In this document: in pieces, positions 1 through 7,963 of the stretch
How the letters are laid out: each line of letters starts with the position of its first letter
Numbering within the stretch: position 1 is the stretch's first letter
Source: Hymenobacter cheonanensis
GTDB lineage: Bacteria; Bacteroidota; Bacteroidia; Cytophagales; Hymenobacteraceae
NCBI RefSeq assembly: GCF_030581075.1
Contig: NZ_JAUQSW010000006.1
Location: 62,001 to 126,000, forward strand
DNA length: 64,000 bases
Direction of reading: 5' to 3'
Translations under genes and position numbers: made by a program
Notes under the pieces: model-generated
The model's input: the letters and a program-made list of their open reading frames with translations, nothing else
Database searches by the model: none
Told to the model about the DNA's origin: nothing

Positions 1-338
1 AGCCCCGGCAGCGCGTCAAACTCGGCCAGCACGCCAATCACCGGCTGGCCGCTGCCATACGTGGCCACGAAGGCCGTGGGGATGCCCGCCACGCCCGCCT
101 GCACCGCAAAGCCGTGCTCGCGCAGGGTTTTTTGCAGCAGCGCCGAGCTTTGGGTTTCCTTGTAGCCCACCTCGGCAAAGCCCCAGATGCGCTGGGCCAG
201 CTGGCGGTAGTCGGCGTAGTGGGCCTGCAAATCCTGGATGGCCTGGGCTTTCAGGGGCTCGGCCGGCGGCGTGGAAGTGGCTGGGTGAAAGGCCAGTAGC
301 CCGGCGGCCAATAAGCCGGGCAGGTATATTTTCTTCAT
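1..338 (-). CDS. M20-family amidohydrolase/peptidase, N-terminal part
   Basis: Only the first 113 codons are in the window; the gene continues past the left edge. The start at 338 begins MKKIYLPGLLAAGLLAFHPA, a plausible signal peptide, so the enzyme probably works in the periplasm. The body matches the M20/AbgB-type amidohydrolases that remove acyl or peptidyl groups with a two-metal centre: WGFAEVGYKETQSSALL is the family's N-terminal signature, and GVLAEFDALPG at the cut edge is the metal-binding segment. The start is supported by a Bacteroidota promoter just upstream (365-396). The substrate cannot be told from this part. Confidence 0.85.
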   Translation of the reverse strand, partial: MKKIYLPGLLAAGLLAFHPATSTPPAEPLKAQAIQDLQAHYADYRQLAQRIWGFAEVGYKETQSSALLQKTLREHGFAVQAGVAGIPTAFVATYGSGQPVIGVLAEFDALPG

Positions 339-364
339 CGAAGCGTGGAGAGGGAGTAGTCGCC

Positions 365-396
365 CAAATGTAAGCGACTTTCTAACCCCTGGCCAA
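365..396 (-). promoter_or_regulatory. Bacteroidota promoter for the M20 amidohydrolase
   Basis: Read on the minus strand, TACATTTG (372 to 365) is an exact TAnnTTTG -7 box. TTG (396 to 394) lies 21 bases upstream as the -33 element, the usual spacing. Transcription would begin about 20 bases before the start codon at 338. Confidence 0.6.
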
Positions 397-409
397 GCTG
401 CCCCGCCAG

Positions 410-442
410 CCCGCCGCTGGCGGCAAATCCGCCAGCGGCGGG
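410..442. terminator. GC-rich hairpin between HEAGH protein and amidohydrolase
   Basis: CCCGCCGCTGGCGG (410-423) and its exact reverse complement (429-442) form a 14-bp stem with a 5-base loop. It lies 3' of the HEAGH gene and just before the promoter of the next minus-strand gene. It has no T-tract, so termination is inferred from position and strength only. Confidence 0.4.
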
Positions 443-464
443 CTAGCGGCAAAAACACGGCTGG

Positions 465-968
465 CTAGGCGCGCAGCCAGCGCGTCATGGCCGGGAAGCC
501 TTCCGTCGTGGTCAGGCCCATCCACACCAGCAGGGGCAGGCCGATGTACTGGCCCGAGTCGAACATCGTGGTCAGCCACTCGGCCTGGCCTTTATAGCCG
601 GCGGGGTGAAATACCACTTCGGGCGGCAGGCCTAGCTGCCGGCAGGCCGCGTAGGTCCAGAGCAGCACGGCCAGTTCTTCGCCCGCTTTTTCGGGGTGGT
701 TTTCGGTGATGTTGGCCCCTAGCAGCGGGCGCTCGGCGGCCACGGTCACGGCAATGTGGCCGGCCTCGTGCAGCACGTCGCCGGGGTAGCGCAGGCGGGC
801 GCGGTCGAGCAGCAGCTCGCCTTTGTCAATCAGCAGCCCCGGCAGAAAACCCGGCTCGTCAAACGGGGTTTCCCGCACGGGGAGGCCGATGGAAGCCAGG
901 AAATGCAGTATCGGGTCGAGGTACTGGAACGAATCCGGCGCGGGGGCTAGCGAAGGGGCGGGTAGCAT
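465..968 (-). CDS. Small HEAGH-motif protein, possible zincin
   Basis: A 167-residue protein of no recognised family. The HEAGH at residues 67-71 is an HExxH zinc-binding motif, preceded by a predicted strand (LRYPGDVL) as in zincin metallopeptidases. A GEEL segment about 25 residues later could give the third ligand. The C-terminal half has hydrophobic stretches (ELAVLLWTYAA and IGLPLLVWMGL). There is no signal peptide, so a cytoplasmic role is likelier. HEAGH also occurs in proteins that are not active peptidases, so activity is inference. It is monocistronic on the minus strand, with a strong hairpin after its stop. Confidence 0.6.
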   Translation of the reverse strand: MLPAPSLAPAPDSFQYLDPILHFLASIGLPVRETPFDEPGFLPGLLIDKGELLLDRARLRYPGDVLHEAGHIAVTVAAERPLLGANITENHPEKAGEELAVLLWTYAACRQLGLPPEVVFHPAGYKGQAEWLTTMFDSGQYIGLPLLVWMGLTTTEGFPAMTRWLRA

Positions 969-1016
969 TGGCGGGCAGCACTAATAGGCCCGGCCAAGAT
1001 ACTGCCCGCCGCCAGC

Positions 1017-1379
1017 TTACTTCTCGTACTGCCCTACGCTAAGCATCACCAAGGTGCAGGCTTCCTCCGTCTGAATGCCCTGGGCCTGCGCTTTTTGCTC
1101 CAGTTCGGGGTTTTCGGTGCCGGGGTTGAAGATGATGCGCCGGGGTTTCAGATTCAAGATGTAATCGTACCAGCCGGGCTGGTTCTGGGGGCCCACATAG
1201 AGCGTAACTGTATCGATGTCAGTTTCCTGCGGGCGGTCGGTGTGAATGTCCAGGCCAGCTACCTGGCCTTTGCGAATGCCCACGGGCACTACTTCGTGGC
1301 CGTGGCGCTTGAGCGAATGCACGGCGCGGTAAGCGTAGCGGTCGGGGTTGTCGGTGGCACCGAGAACGAGGGTTTTCAT
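1017..1379 (-). CDS. CoA-binding domain protein (YccU-like)
   Basis: A 120-residue single-domain protein with a Rossmann fold. MKTLVLGATDNPDRYAYRAV gives the nucleotide-binding turn, and later segments (GHEVVPVGIRKGQVAGL, RRIIFNPGTENPEL, EACTLVMLSVGQY) follow the CoA_binding_2 pattern of the YccU family, whose cellular role is not settled. A frame continues upstream to 1493, but only through a hairpin repeat (1401-1499), so the start at 1379 is chosen. Confidence 0.85.
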   Translation of the reverse strand: MKTLVLGATDNPDRYAYRAVHSLKRHGHEVVPVGIRKGQVAGLDIHTDRPQETDIDTVTLYVGPQNQPGWYDYILNLKPRRIIFNPGTENPELEQKAQAQGIQTEEACTLVMLSVGQYEK

Positions 1380-1400
1380 GCTATATAGATGATAATTGAG

Positions 1401-1499
1401 GTTGTCATGCAGAGCGCAGCGAAGCATCTCGCGTGGTGCAGTAATCAATGCGTAAACAACGAGGCGAGCGAGATGCTTCGCTGCGCTCTGCATGACAAC
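1401..1499. repeat. Long inverted repeat, REP-like family copy 1
   Basis: Arms at 1401-1432 and 1468-1499 are perfect 32-base reverse complements around a 35-base spacer. The arms contain GTCATGCAGAGCGCAGCGAA and the shared core GAAGCATCTC. The same core recurs at 11625, 23251 and 28194. It lies between the starts or ends of genes and would fold into a long hairpin in RNA or single-stranded DNA. Confidence 0.9.
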
Positions 1500-1520
1500 G
1501 ATTATCGGACGAATGAGTTT

Positions 1521-3098
1521 TCAGCGCCTCACCGACACGGCCAGCGCCTCGGCCACGCGCTCGCCATCCATGGCGGCGCTCACGATGCCGCCCGCGTAGC
1601 CCGCGCCCTCGCCGCAGGGGTAGAGGCCGGCTACTACCGGGTGGCGCAGCGTCTCATTGTCGCGCGGGATGCGCACCGGCGACGAGGTGCGGCTTTCGAC
1701 GCCCACAATTTGGGCCGCATTGGTGGCGAAATCGGGGATTTTGCGGCCGAAGGCGCGGAAGCCCTGCCGCAGCCGCTCGCTGAGGGCAGGGCCGAGCACG
1801 GCGTCCATTTCCACGCTTACCAGGCCGGGCTGGTAGCTGGTTTCGAGGAGGCTGAGGGAGAGCTTCTTTTGCAGGAAGTCGCCCAGGCGCTGGGCGGGGG
1901 CCAGCTGGGTGTTGCCGGCCAGGCGGCAGGCGCGCTGCTCGATTTCCTGCTGCAAGCGCAGGCCGGCCAGCACGCCGTGGCGGGCCACGTCCATGTCGGC
2001 CAGCTCCACGGCGGCCACGATGCCCGAGTTGGCAAAGCGCGAGTCGCGGCGGCTGGGGCTCATGCCGTTCACCACCACCTCGCCGGGCGCGGTGGCCGCC
2101 GGCACGATGAAGCCGCCCGGGCACATGCAAAACGAAAACACGCCGCGCTGGGCGTCGCGCACCTTGGTTTGCTCGACCAGCGCGTAGCTGGCGGCCGGCA
2201 GCAGCCCGCGTTCGGGCCGCCCGTACTGCGCCCGGTCGATGAGCGCCTGCGGGTGCTCGACGCGCACACCTAGGGCAAACGGCTTGGCCTCGATGGCCAC
2301 CCCGCGCCGGTGCAGCAGCTCGTAGATGTCGCGGGCCGAGTGGCCGGTGGCTAGCACGGTGGCCTCGGCCTCCAGGGCCTCGCCGATGTGCGTCACCACG
2401 CCGCGCAAGTGGTTGTTCTCCAAGATTAAGTCCTCGACCCGCGTCTCAAATCGCACCTCGCCGCCGGCCTCGATGATGGCATCGCGCAGGCTCTGCACCA
2501 CGGCGGGCAGCTTGTTGGTGCCAATGTGGGGGTGGGCATCGACCAGGATATCGGGGGTGGCGCCGTGCTGCACCAGCCGCCGCAAGATGCGGCCCACGTC
2601 GCCGCGCTTGGTGGCGCGGGTGTAGAGCTTGCCATCGGAGTAGGTGCCCGCGCCGCCCTCGCCAAAGCAGTAGTTGGAGTCGGGGTGTACGAGATGCTCC
2701 TTATTAAGGGCGGCCAGGTCGCGGCGGCGGGTGCGCACGTCCTTGCCGCGCTCCAGCACGATGGGCCGGATGCCCAGCTCGATGCAGCGCAGCGCCGCAA
2801 ACAGCCCCGCCGGCCCGGCCCCCACGATGAGCACCCGCCGCCGGGCCTGCCGCACGTCGGGGTATTCAAACCACGGCCCCAGCAGCTCGTGGGCGGGGGC
2901 GGGCGTGGCGCGGTCGTACACGTCGGCCCGTAGGCGGATGAGCGGCCGGCGGCCCCGCGCATCGAGCGAGCGCTTGCGGATGTGCACAAAATCGGCTTCG
3001 CCGGGGCGCAGGCCGGCGGCGGCCAGAATGGCCTCGTAGCGGGCCAGCTCGTCGTAGGCTACCTCGGGGGCGAGGGCCAGGTCTAGTTCTTGTTTCAT
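1521..3098 (-). CDS. COG2509-type FAD-dependent dehydrogenase
   Basis: A 525-residue flavoprotein. After an N-terminal region of about 85 residues, VLIVGAGPAGLFAAL (GxGxxG at residues 93-98) is the FAD-binding dinucleotide fold. CFGEGGAGTYSDGKLYTR and VLATGHSARDIYELL are characteristic of the COG2509 family. PVVAGLYPCGEGAGYAGGIVSAAMDG near the C-terminus is the closing FAD contact. These proteins are uncharacterised oxidoreductases whose physiological substrate is unknown. The gene stands alone; a TAAATTTG -7 box lies upstream on the minus strand. Confidence 0.9.
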   Translation of the reverse strand: MKQELDLALAPEVAYDELARYEAILAAAGLRPGEADFVHIRKRSLDARGRRPLIRLRADVYDRATPAPAHELLGPWFEYPDVRQARRRVLIVGAGPAGLFAALRCIELGIRPIVLERGKDVRTRRRDLAALNKEHLVHPDSNYCFGEGGAGTYSDGKLYTRATKRGDVGRILRRLVQHGATPDILVDAHPHIGTNKLPAVVQSLRDAIIEAGGEVRFETRVEDLILENNHLRGVVTHIGEALEAEATVLATGHSARDIYELLHRRGVAIEAKPFALGVRVEHPQALIDRAQYGRPERGLLPAASYALVEQTKVRDAQRGVFSFCMCPGGFIVPAATAPGEVVVNGMSPSRRDSRFANSGIVAAVELADMDVARHGVLAGLRLQQEIEQRACRLAGNTQLAPAQRLGDFLQKKLSLSLLETSYQPGLVSVEMDAVLGPALSERLRQGFRAFGRKIPDFATNAAQIVGVESRTSSPVRIPRDNETLRHPVVAGLYPCGEGAGYAGGIVSAAMDGERVAEALAVSVRR

Positions 3099-3134
3099 AA
3101 AGCAGGCGAACGGGAGTTAGCCGTTAAGCAAGCG

Positions 3135-3142
3135 CAAATTTA
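3135..3142 (-). promoter_or_regulatory. -7 box for the FAD dehydrogenase
   Basis: Read on the minus strand this is TAAATTTG, an exact TAnnTTTG. It sits 37 bases before the start codon. No TTTG-like -33 element is visible at the usual spacing, so the assignment rests on the -7 box alone. Confidence 0.4.
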
Positions 3143-3300
3143 CGATGGGGGGCGGGATGGGTGGGAGTTATTATAAGCATCTTGGTAATCAGTGGCTTGT
3201 TGCTGTCCAGTTTCGACTTATACTTGCGGCGACTACGTTCAAAAAAAGAGAAGACAATCGTTGCCTCTTGCTTTATGCACAAACTTTTAAACAAATAAAG

Positions 3301-4050
3301 ATGAAAGATTTAGATGCTCTGAAAAAAATTGCTGTTCTGATAGATGCTGATAATGCTCAATACTCAAAATTGAGTGGTATCATATCAGAGATATCAGTTC
3401 ATGGACACGTTGTTGTGAAAAGAGCATATGGCGATTGGGCTAGTGCAAACTTAAAAAATTGGAAAAATGTGTTGAATGAATTGGCAATTCAGCCGATTCA
3501 GCAATTTGCATATACCGTCGGAAAAAATTCTACTGATGCGTCGATGATAATTGATGCTATGGATTTGCTTTATTCTAATAAATATGATGCGTTTGTAATT
3601 GTCTCAAGCGACAGTGATTTTACTAAATTGGCGTCTCGTTTGAGGGAATCTGAAATATTTGTAATTGGTGTTGGTGAAAAGAAAACACCAATATCGTTTA
3701 GGAATGCTTGCGATGATTTTATTTTTGTTGAGAATATTGGCACTCCAGAACTAACTACTGTAGCTATTTCAACTCCCGAAGTTGAACCTGAAAAGATAGT
3801 AGTAGACGATACCGAGGAATTGAAAAAATTGCTTTTAACTGCTTGGGATTTGTATAAGGATGATGAAGGCTGGGCTAATATTGCATCCACGGGCACTTAT
3901 ATTAAAAGACTAAAGCCTGATTTTGACCCTAGGACATATAATGCAACGAAGCTTCCTGAAATTGTTGAAAAAATGAAGTCTGATTTTGAAATGAAAAAAT
4001 ACCCTGGTAAAGGCACAGTTAAGATTGTTGCATATAAGCCTGTTAAATAA
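3301..4050 (+). CDS. NYN-domain/LOTUS (OST-HTH) protein
   Basis: A 249-residue two-domain protein. Residues 10-145 form a NYN (PIN-like) ribonuclease domain with acidic residues in the expected places: IDADNA (14-19), STDASMIID (78-85) and SSDSDF (102-107). Residues 172-247 resemble the OST-HTH/LOTUS RNA-binding domain (GWANIASTGTYIKRL, then the basic end YPGKGTVKIVAYK). Related proteins are thought to be RNA or structure-specific nucleases; the target here is unknown. The frame extends to 3145, but the ATG at 3301 starts directly at the domain. The gene is markedly AT-rich with AAA, ATT and GAT codons, unlike its GC-rich neighbours, which suggests recent transfer. Confidence 0.85.
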   Translation: MKDLDALKKIAVLIDADNAQYSKLSGIISEISVHGHVVVKRAYGDWASANLKNWKNVLNELAIQPIQQFAYTVGKNSTDASMIIDAMDLLYSNKYDAFVIVSSDSDFTKLASRLRESEIFVIGVGEKKTPISFRNACDDFIFVENIGTPELTTVAISTPEVEPEKIVVDDTEELKKLLLTAWDLYKDDEGWANIASTGTYIKRLKPDFDPRTYNATKLPEIVEKMKSDFEMKKYPGKGTVKIVAYKPVK

Positions 4051-4055
4051 AAACG

Positions 4056-5393
4056 ATGCGAGCTTTGCGTCAAATGTTCGACGCTATTTTTGCTGCCCAG
4101 CCCCGCTTCCTGCGCCACCTGGCGGCCCTAGCTGCTACGGGCAGCCTGGGGTTGCTGGCGGGCGGCGGGCTAGCGGCCGGGGCCAGCCAGCCGCTAGCCC
4201 ATCCGCCGCGGGTCCGGCCGGCCCGCGCCCCGTTCGATGCCCCGGCGGCCTGGGTTGAGTTTACCGAGTTGCTGCGCCTGCACTACGCCTACCTCACGCG
4301 GCCCGGCATCGACGGCGAGGCCATTCTGGCGTATTTCGAGCCGCAGGCCAAGGCGGCGGCGAGCAAGGAAGCCTTCCGCGACGTGCTACAACTGGTGGCC
4401 CACAATTTTGCCGACCCGCACTTCATCGTGGGCCCGCTCGACGCCCAGGACTACAACGTGGTGCCCACCAGCGCCGACCTGTGCGCCCGCTACCGCGCCC
4501 CGCGCTTTGAGGTAGTAGACGTGCGCCGCGACAGCGACGCCCAAACCCAGGGCGTCGCGCCGGGCGCCGAAATCATCACCCTCAACGGTCAAACGCCCCA
4601 GGCCGCCGTGGAGGCCGTGATGGGCCGCCCGCTAGCCCAGCTCACGGCCCCGCAGCTTGATGCGGGCATCACCATCGCCCTGGCCGGCCTGCCCCGGCAG
4701 TCGCGCCAGCTCACGCTGGTCGCCGAGGGCGCGCGCCGCACCTACACGCTGCGCTCGCCCGGTGAGCAGGCCCGGCAGCTGCAAATGGCCCCGCCGCTCA
4801 GCATCGAGCGGCGCGGGGCGGCGGCCATCATCCGGCTCAACAACTCGCTGGGGCGCAACGAGACGATTGCCGCCTTCCGGGCGGCGCTGCAAGAGGTGCA
4901 GGCGGCCAAGGTGCTCGTGCTCGACTTTCGCAACACGCCCAGCGGCGGCAACACCACCGTGGCGCGGGGCATCATGGGGCACTTTGTGCGGCGCGAGCAG
5001 CCCTACCAGGTGCATGTGGTGCCCAGCGAGGAGCGCCAATTCGGCGTGCCCCGCAAGTTTGTGGAATACGTGCTGCCCCTGGCCCCGCACTACCCCGGTC
5101 GGGTGGTAGTGCTCGGCGGCCACTGGACCGGCAGCATGGGCGAGGGCCTGCTGGTGGGCTTTCACGCGCTGGGTTTCCGCACCGCCGGCTCGGGCCTGGC
5201 CGACCTGCTGGGCGGCCTCTTCAACGAGCACCTCGCCCTCAGCGACGCCAAAATTGACCTGGGCGAAGAGCAGCTCCTGCAAGTAAACGGCCAGCCCCGC
5301 GAAGACTTCGTGCCCGACCTCTTCCGCGAAGCCTGCGAAGGCCGGCCCGGCGACGACCCGCTGCTGGAGCAGGCCATCCGGGCGGCGCGGTGA
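4056..5393 (+). CDS. S41-family peptidase with PDZ-like segment
   Basis: A 445-residue protein with a hydrophobic N-terminal segment (about residues 22-43), so exported or membrane-anchored. GVAPGAEIITLNGQTPQAAV looks like a PDZ-type loop. The later part fits the tail-specific protease fold: VLVLDFRNTPSGGNTTVARG followed by VVVLGGHWTGSMGEGLLVGF, where Ser360 in TGSMGEG is at the usual position of the catalytic serine. The C-terminal QPREDFVPDL resembles the product-side tail of S41 enzymes. It starts five bases after the NYN gene, but its GC-rich codon use shows a separate origin. Confidence 0.75.
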   Translation: MRALRQMFDAIFAAQPRFLRHLAALAATGSLGLLAGGGLAAGASQPLAHPPRVRPARAPFDAPAAWVEFTELLRLHYAYLTRPGIDGEAILAYFEPQAKAAASKEAFRDVLQLVAHNFADPHFIVGPLDAQDYNVVPTSADLCARYRAPRFEVVDVRRDSDAQTQGVAPGAEIITLNGQTPQAAVEAVMGRPLAQLTAPQLDAGITIALAGLPRQSRQLTLVAEGARRTYTLRSPGEQARQLQMAPPLSIERRGAAAIIRLNNSLGRNETIAAFRAALQEVQAAKVLVLDFRNTPSGGNTTVARGIMGHFVRREQPYQVHVVPSEERQFGVPRKFVEYVLPLAPHYPGRVVVLGGHWTGSMGEGLLVGFHALGFRTAGSGLADLLGGLFNEHLALSDAKIDLGEEQLLQVNGQPREDFVPDLFREACEGRPGDDPLLEQAIRAAR

Positions 5394-5479
5394 GGCTGGA
5401 CTATGGCCTATACTTGTAGGTCTTGAGCTAGTAGCGCGGTACCATGTGATTAGGGGAGTGTAGAATAAACTTAGCTATT

Positions 5480-6112
5480 ATGAGAGAATACTTAGAAAAA
5501 TATCTGGAAAAGATAGAGCAGTTGGGTGGTGATAGTAGAAAATTGATTTTTGAAAGACCTGCAACTGAACAAGAAGTGACCGACATAGAGTTGGAATTAA
5601 CGTGTGCAATACCTGACGAATTCAGGAGTGCTTTATTGGCAATCTCGTCTCATCTCGAATTTAGGTGGTTCTTACCGGAGGATTTAGTTCTGCCAGACTC
5701 ATTAAGGCAAATATTTGCCGGTGAACTTCACTGGGGTGTCGATTTGCTAGTGCAATTTAATGAAAGCAAAGATGGATGGATTAAAGAAGTATTTTCTAAT
5801 CCGGCCGACGAATACGATAAAGTTTGGTATAACAAATTCGTATTTCAAGAGGTGGGGAATGGCGATTATATTTCTATTGACTTAGCGCCTCGGAGCTACG
5901 GTAAAATAGTGTATCTCAGTCACGACGATGGCGAAGGACACGGCTATGTGATGGCAAATTCATTCTCTGAATTATTAAGGAACTGGGTGAAATTAGGTTG
6001 CGTAGGCGGGGAAGATTGGCAGTGGCTACCGTTTTGCGAGAATAAAATAGGTGGAATCGACCCTAGTTGTGAGAATGCACAACTTTGGTATGACGCTACT
6101 GGGATACGGTAA
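5480..6112 (+). CDS. SMI1/KNR4 (SUKH) family protein
   Basis: A 210-residue acidic protein. Early residues IFERPATEQEVTDIELEL and CAIPDEFRSALLAISSHLEF are the typical SUKH opening. The centre (GELHWGVDLLVQFNE, DYISIDLAPRSYGKIVYLSH, GYVMANSFSELLRNW) keeps the remaining SMI1/KNR4 pattern. In bacteria many members are immunity proteins against polymorphic toxins; others have no known partner. No toxin gene is next to it, so it would be an orphan. It is AT-rich compared with both neighbours, which suggests transfer. Confidence 0.8.
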   Translation: MREYLEKYLEKIEQLGGDSRKLIFERPATEQEVTDIELELTCAIPDEFRSALLAISSHLEFRWFLPEDLVLPDSLRQIFAGELHWGVDLLVQFNESKDGWIKEVFSNPADEYDKVWYNKFVFQEVGNGDYISIDLAPRSYGKIVYLSHDDGEGHGYVMANSFSELLRNWVKLGCVGGEDWQWLPFCENKIGGIDPSCENAQLWYDATGIR

Positions 6113-6148
6113 ATAGCTGTTTGACCTTCTTCGTTATTTTTCTGCATC

Positions 6149-6670
6149 ATGCAACCCGCCTTCAAGCTCCGGGCCTGGGCCATTACCGACCTGGCTAGCC
6201 TAGTCAAGCACGCTAATAACTGGAACGTGGCGAAGAATATGACGGATAAGTTTCCGTTTCCCTATTCCGAGGCGGCCGGCCGGGGTTTCATCGCCTTTGC
6301 CACGCAGGACGACCCCATGCACATCTTCGCCATCGAGGTGGGCGGGCAGGCCGTGGGCGGCATTGGCATTCACCCGCAGGATGATATCCACCGGCGCAAC
6401 GCGGAGCTGGGCTACTGGCTGGCCGAGCCCTTTTGGGGGCAGGGCATCATCAGTGCCGCCATCGGGCAGGCCGTGGCGTTTGCATTTCAGACCTACGACA
6501 TCGACCGCGTGTTTGCCCGGCCTTTCGGCACCAATGTCGGGTCGCAGCGCGTGCTCGAAAAGAACGACTTCGTGCTGGAAGGCCGCTTTGAAAAGGTGCT
6601 GGTGAAGGATGGCGAACTGCTCGATGAGCTGGTGTACGCCATCCGGCGCGATGCCCACAAGCCGGCATAA
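6149..6670 (+). CDS. GNAT acetyltransferase, RimJ/RimL type
   Basis: A 173-residue N-acetyltransferase. FKLRAWAITDLASLVKHANN is the usual RimJ/RimL opening, and AELGYWLAEPFWGQGIISAA holds the acetyl-CoA pyrophosphate loop. Then come VFARPFGTNVGSQRVLEKND and a terminal FEKVLVKDGELLDELVYAI. Such enzymes acetylate protein N-termini or small amines; the acceptor cannot be predicted. It lies 37 bases before another acetyltransferase and may be cotranscribed with it. Confidence 0.9.
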   Translation: MQPAFKLRAWAITDLASLVKHANNWNVAKNMTDKFPFPYSEAAGRGFIAFATQDDPMHIFAIEVGGQAVGGIGIHPQDDIHRRNAELGYWLAEPFWGQGIISAAIGQAVAFAFQTYDIDRVFARPFGTNVGSQRVLEKNDFVLEGRFEKVLVKDGELLDELVYAIRRDAHKPA

Positions 6671-6706
6671 GCTGGCCCGCTGCTAACTGCTAAAAACGAA
6701 AAGCGC

Positions 6707-7276
6707 ATGGATATTTTTGCCAGAATGCTAGCCGGCGGCCCGATTCGGAAGGACGACCCGGAGCTGGCCGCCATGTGGGCAGTCGTGGCGCGGGCCATTC
6801 GCCTGTCGCCCGCCCTCAACGCCGCCACCGATATCGACCAGATACGCCAGCTACTAGGCGAGCTAATCGGCCAGGAGATAGACGCGGGCACGACGGTATT
6901 CGCGCCGTTTTACACCAATTTTGGCCGGCACATCACGCTGGGTAAAAACGTGTTTATCAATCACGCCTGCACCTTTCTAGACCTGGGCGGCATCACAATT
7001 GAGGACGACGTGCAGATTGGCCCCAAGGTGAACATCATCACCGAAAACCACCCCACCGACCCCGCGCAGCGCAAGACGCTCTTGCTCGGGGCCGTGCTGA
7101 TAAAGCGCAACGCCTGGATTGGGGCGGCGGCTACGATTTTGCCGGGCGTCACGGTGGGCGAAAATGCCGTGGTAGCGGCGGGTGCCGTGGTGCACAAAGA
7201 CGTGGCAGCCAATACCATCGTGGGCGGCATCCCGGCTAGGGTGCTGAAAACGATAGCGGCTGGCCAGGCTGAATAA
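6707..7276 (+). CDS. Sugar O-acetyltransferase, left-handed beta-helix
   Basis: A 189-residue hexapeptide-repeat acetyltransferase of the LacA/Maa type. An N-terminal helical region (IRLSPALNAATDIDQIRQLL) precedes a beta-helix with repeats such as GKNVFINHACTFLDLGGITI and DDVQIGPKVNIITENHPTDP; ENHP carries the conserved histidine. WIGAAATILPGVTVGENAVV and GGIPARVL close the helix. It would move acetyl groups from acetyl-CoA to a sugar hydroxyl in the cytoplasm. Confidence 0.9.
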   Translation: MDIFARMLAGGPIRKDDPELAAMWAVVARAIRLSPALNAATDIDQIRQLLGELIGQEIDAGTTVFAPFYTNFGRHITLGKNVFINHACTFLDLGGITIEDDVQIGPKVNIITENHPTDPAQRKTLLLGAVLIKRNAWIGAAATILPGVTVGENAVVAAGAVVHKDVAANTIVGGIPARVLKTIAAGQAE

Positions 7277-7321
7277 GCTGTCTTTTAAAGGAGTTGAGCC
7301 TACACTTGCCGCGACCTCGCT

Positions 7322-7903
7322 ATGCTCTTAATGCCGGCTGCCCTACTGATAAGGAAGTGCCTGCGCGTAGGCCGGAATTCGCTGTTGCTGGGGACGGCCA
7401 TGCTCGTGCTGTTCTTTTTCAGCAATGATTTGTCGGTGGCCTTCCTCAGTGTGCCGGTGGTGCTGGTTCTGGGCTTATACAATCTGAAGCGGCTGCTGCA
7501 ACTGCTTTGGCGGGCGCAGCTAGAGCCAGAAAATCGGCGGGCTTTCTGGCGAGCGGGTCTGATAATGAGCCTTAACCTGCCGGTGGCGCTGCTTTACGCA
7601 ATGCTGGTTCACATGTTAAACAACGCCCTGTTGGTAAGAGTAGTAAATGATACTAGCCAGCCCCTGCGGGATGTGGTGGTGCAGGGCTGCGGCCCGCCGC
7701 GCCCGCTGGCCGACTTGCCGCCCGGCCAGGCTACCATCGTGTGGCTGCCCATCGGGCGCGACTGCTTCGAGCGCACCGTGTCGGTGCAGTATCGAGTGGG
7801 TTCGGCTACGCAGCAAACGATGATTGACGGCTACGTGGTGGAGGGCCGGCGGCTAAACGTGAAGCTTGGTAGCCACCCGCCGCTGGCGGCCGCCAAACCC
7901 TAG
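7322..7903 (+). CDS. Membrane protein of unknown function
   Basis: A 193-residue protein with about three membrane segments in its first half (AMLVLFFFSNDLSVAFL, VPVVLVLGLYNLKRLL and LIMSLNLPVALLYAMLVHML). A soluble C-terminal beta-rich domain follows (LVRVVNDTSQPLRDVVVQGC, then LADLPPGQATIVWLP), with a fold like small periplasmic sandwich domains. No family was recognised. It follows the O-acetyltransferase by 45 bases on the same strand. Confidence 0.7.
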   Translation: MLLMPAALLIRKCLRVGRNSLLLGTAMLVLFFFSNDLSVAFLSVPVVLVLGLYNLKRLLQLLWRAQLEPENRRAFWRAGLIMSLNLPVALLYAMLVHMLNNALLVRVVNDTSQPLRDVVVQGCGPPRPLADLPPGQATIVWLPIGRDCFERTVSVQYRVGSATQQTMIDGYVVEGRRLNVKLGSHPPLAAAKP

Positions 7904-7963
7904 CCACCCGCCCGGCCTCAGCAGCCGTAGCGGCGCCCGCCACTGCCCGCTACCTTCGCGGCC

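Noticed and set aside
3145..3300. N-terminal extension of the NYN gene
   Set aside because: The 52 residues before the ATG at 3301 do not fit the domain and lie in leader-like sequence.
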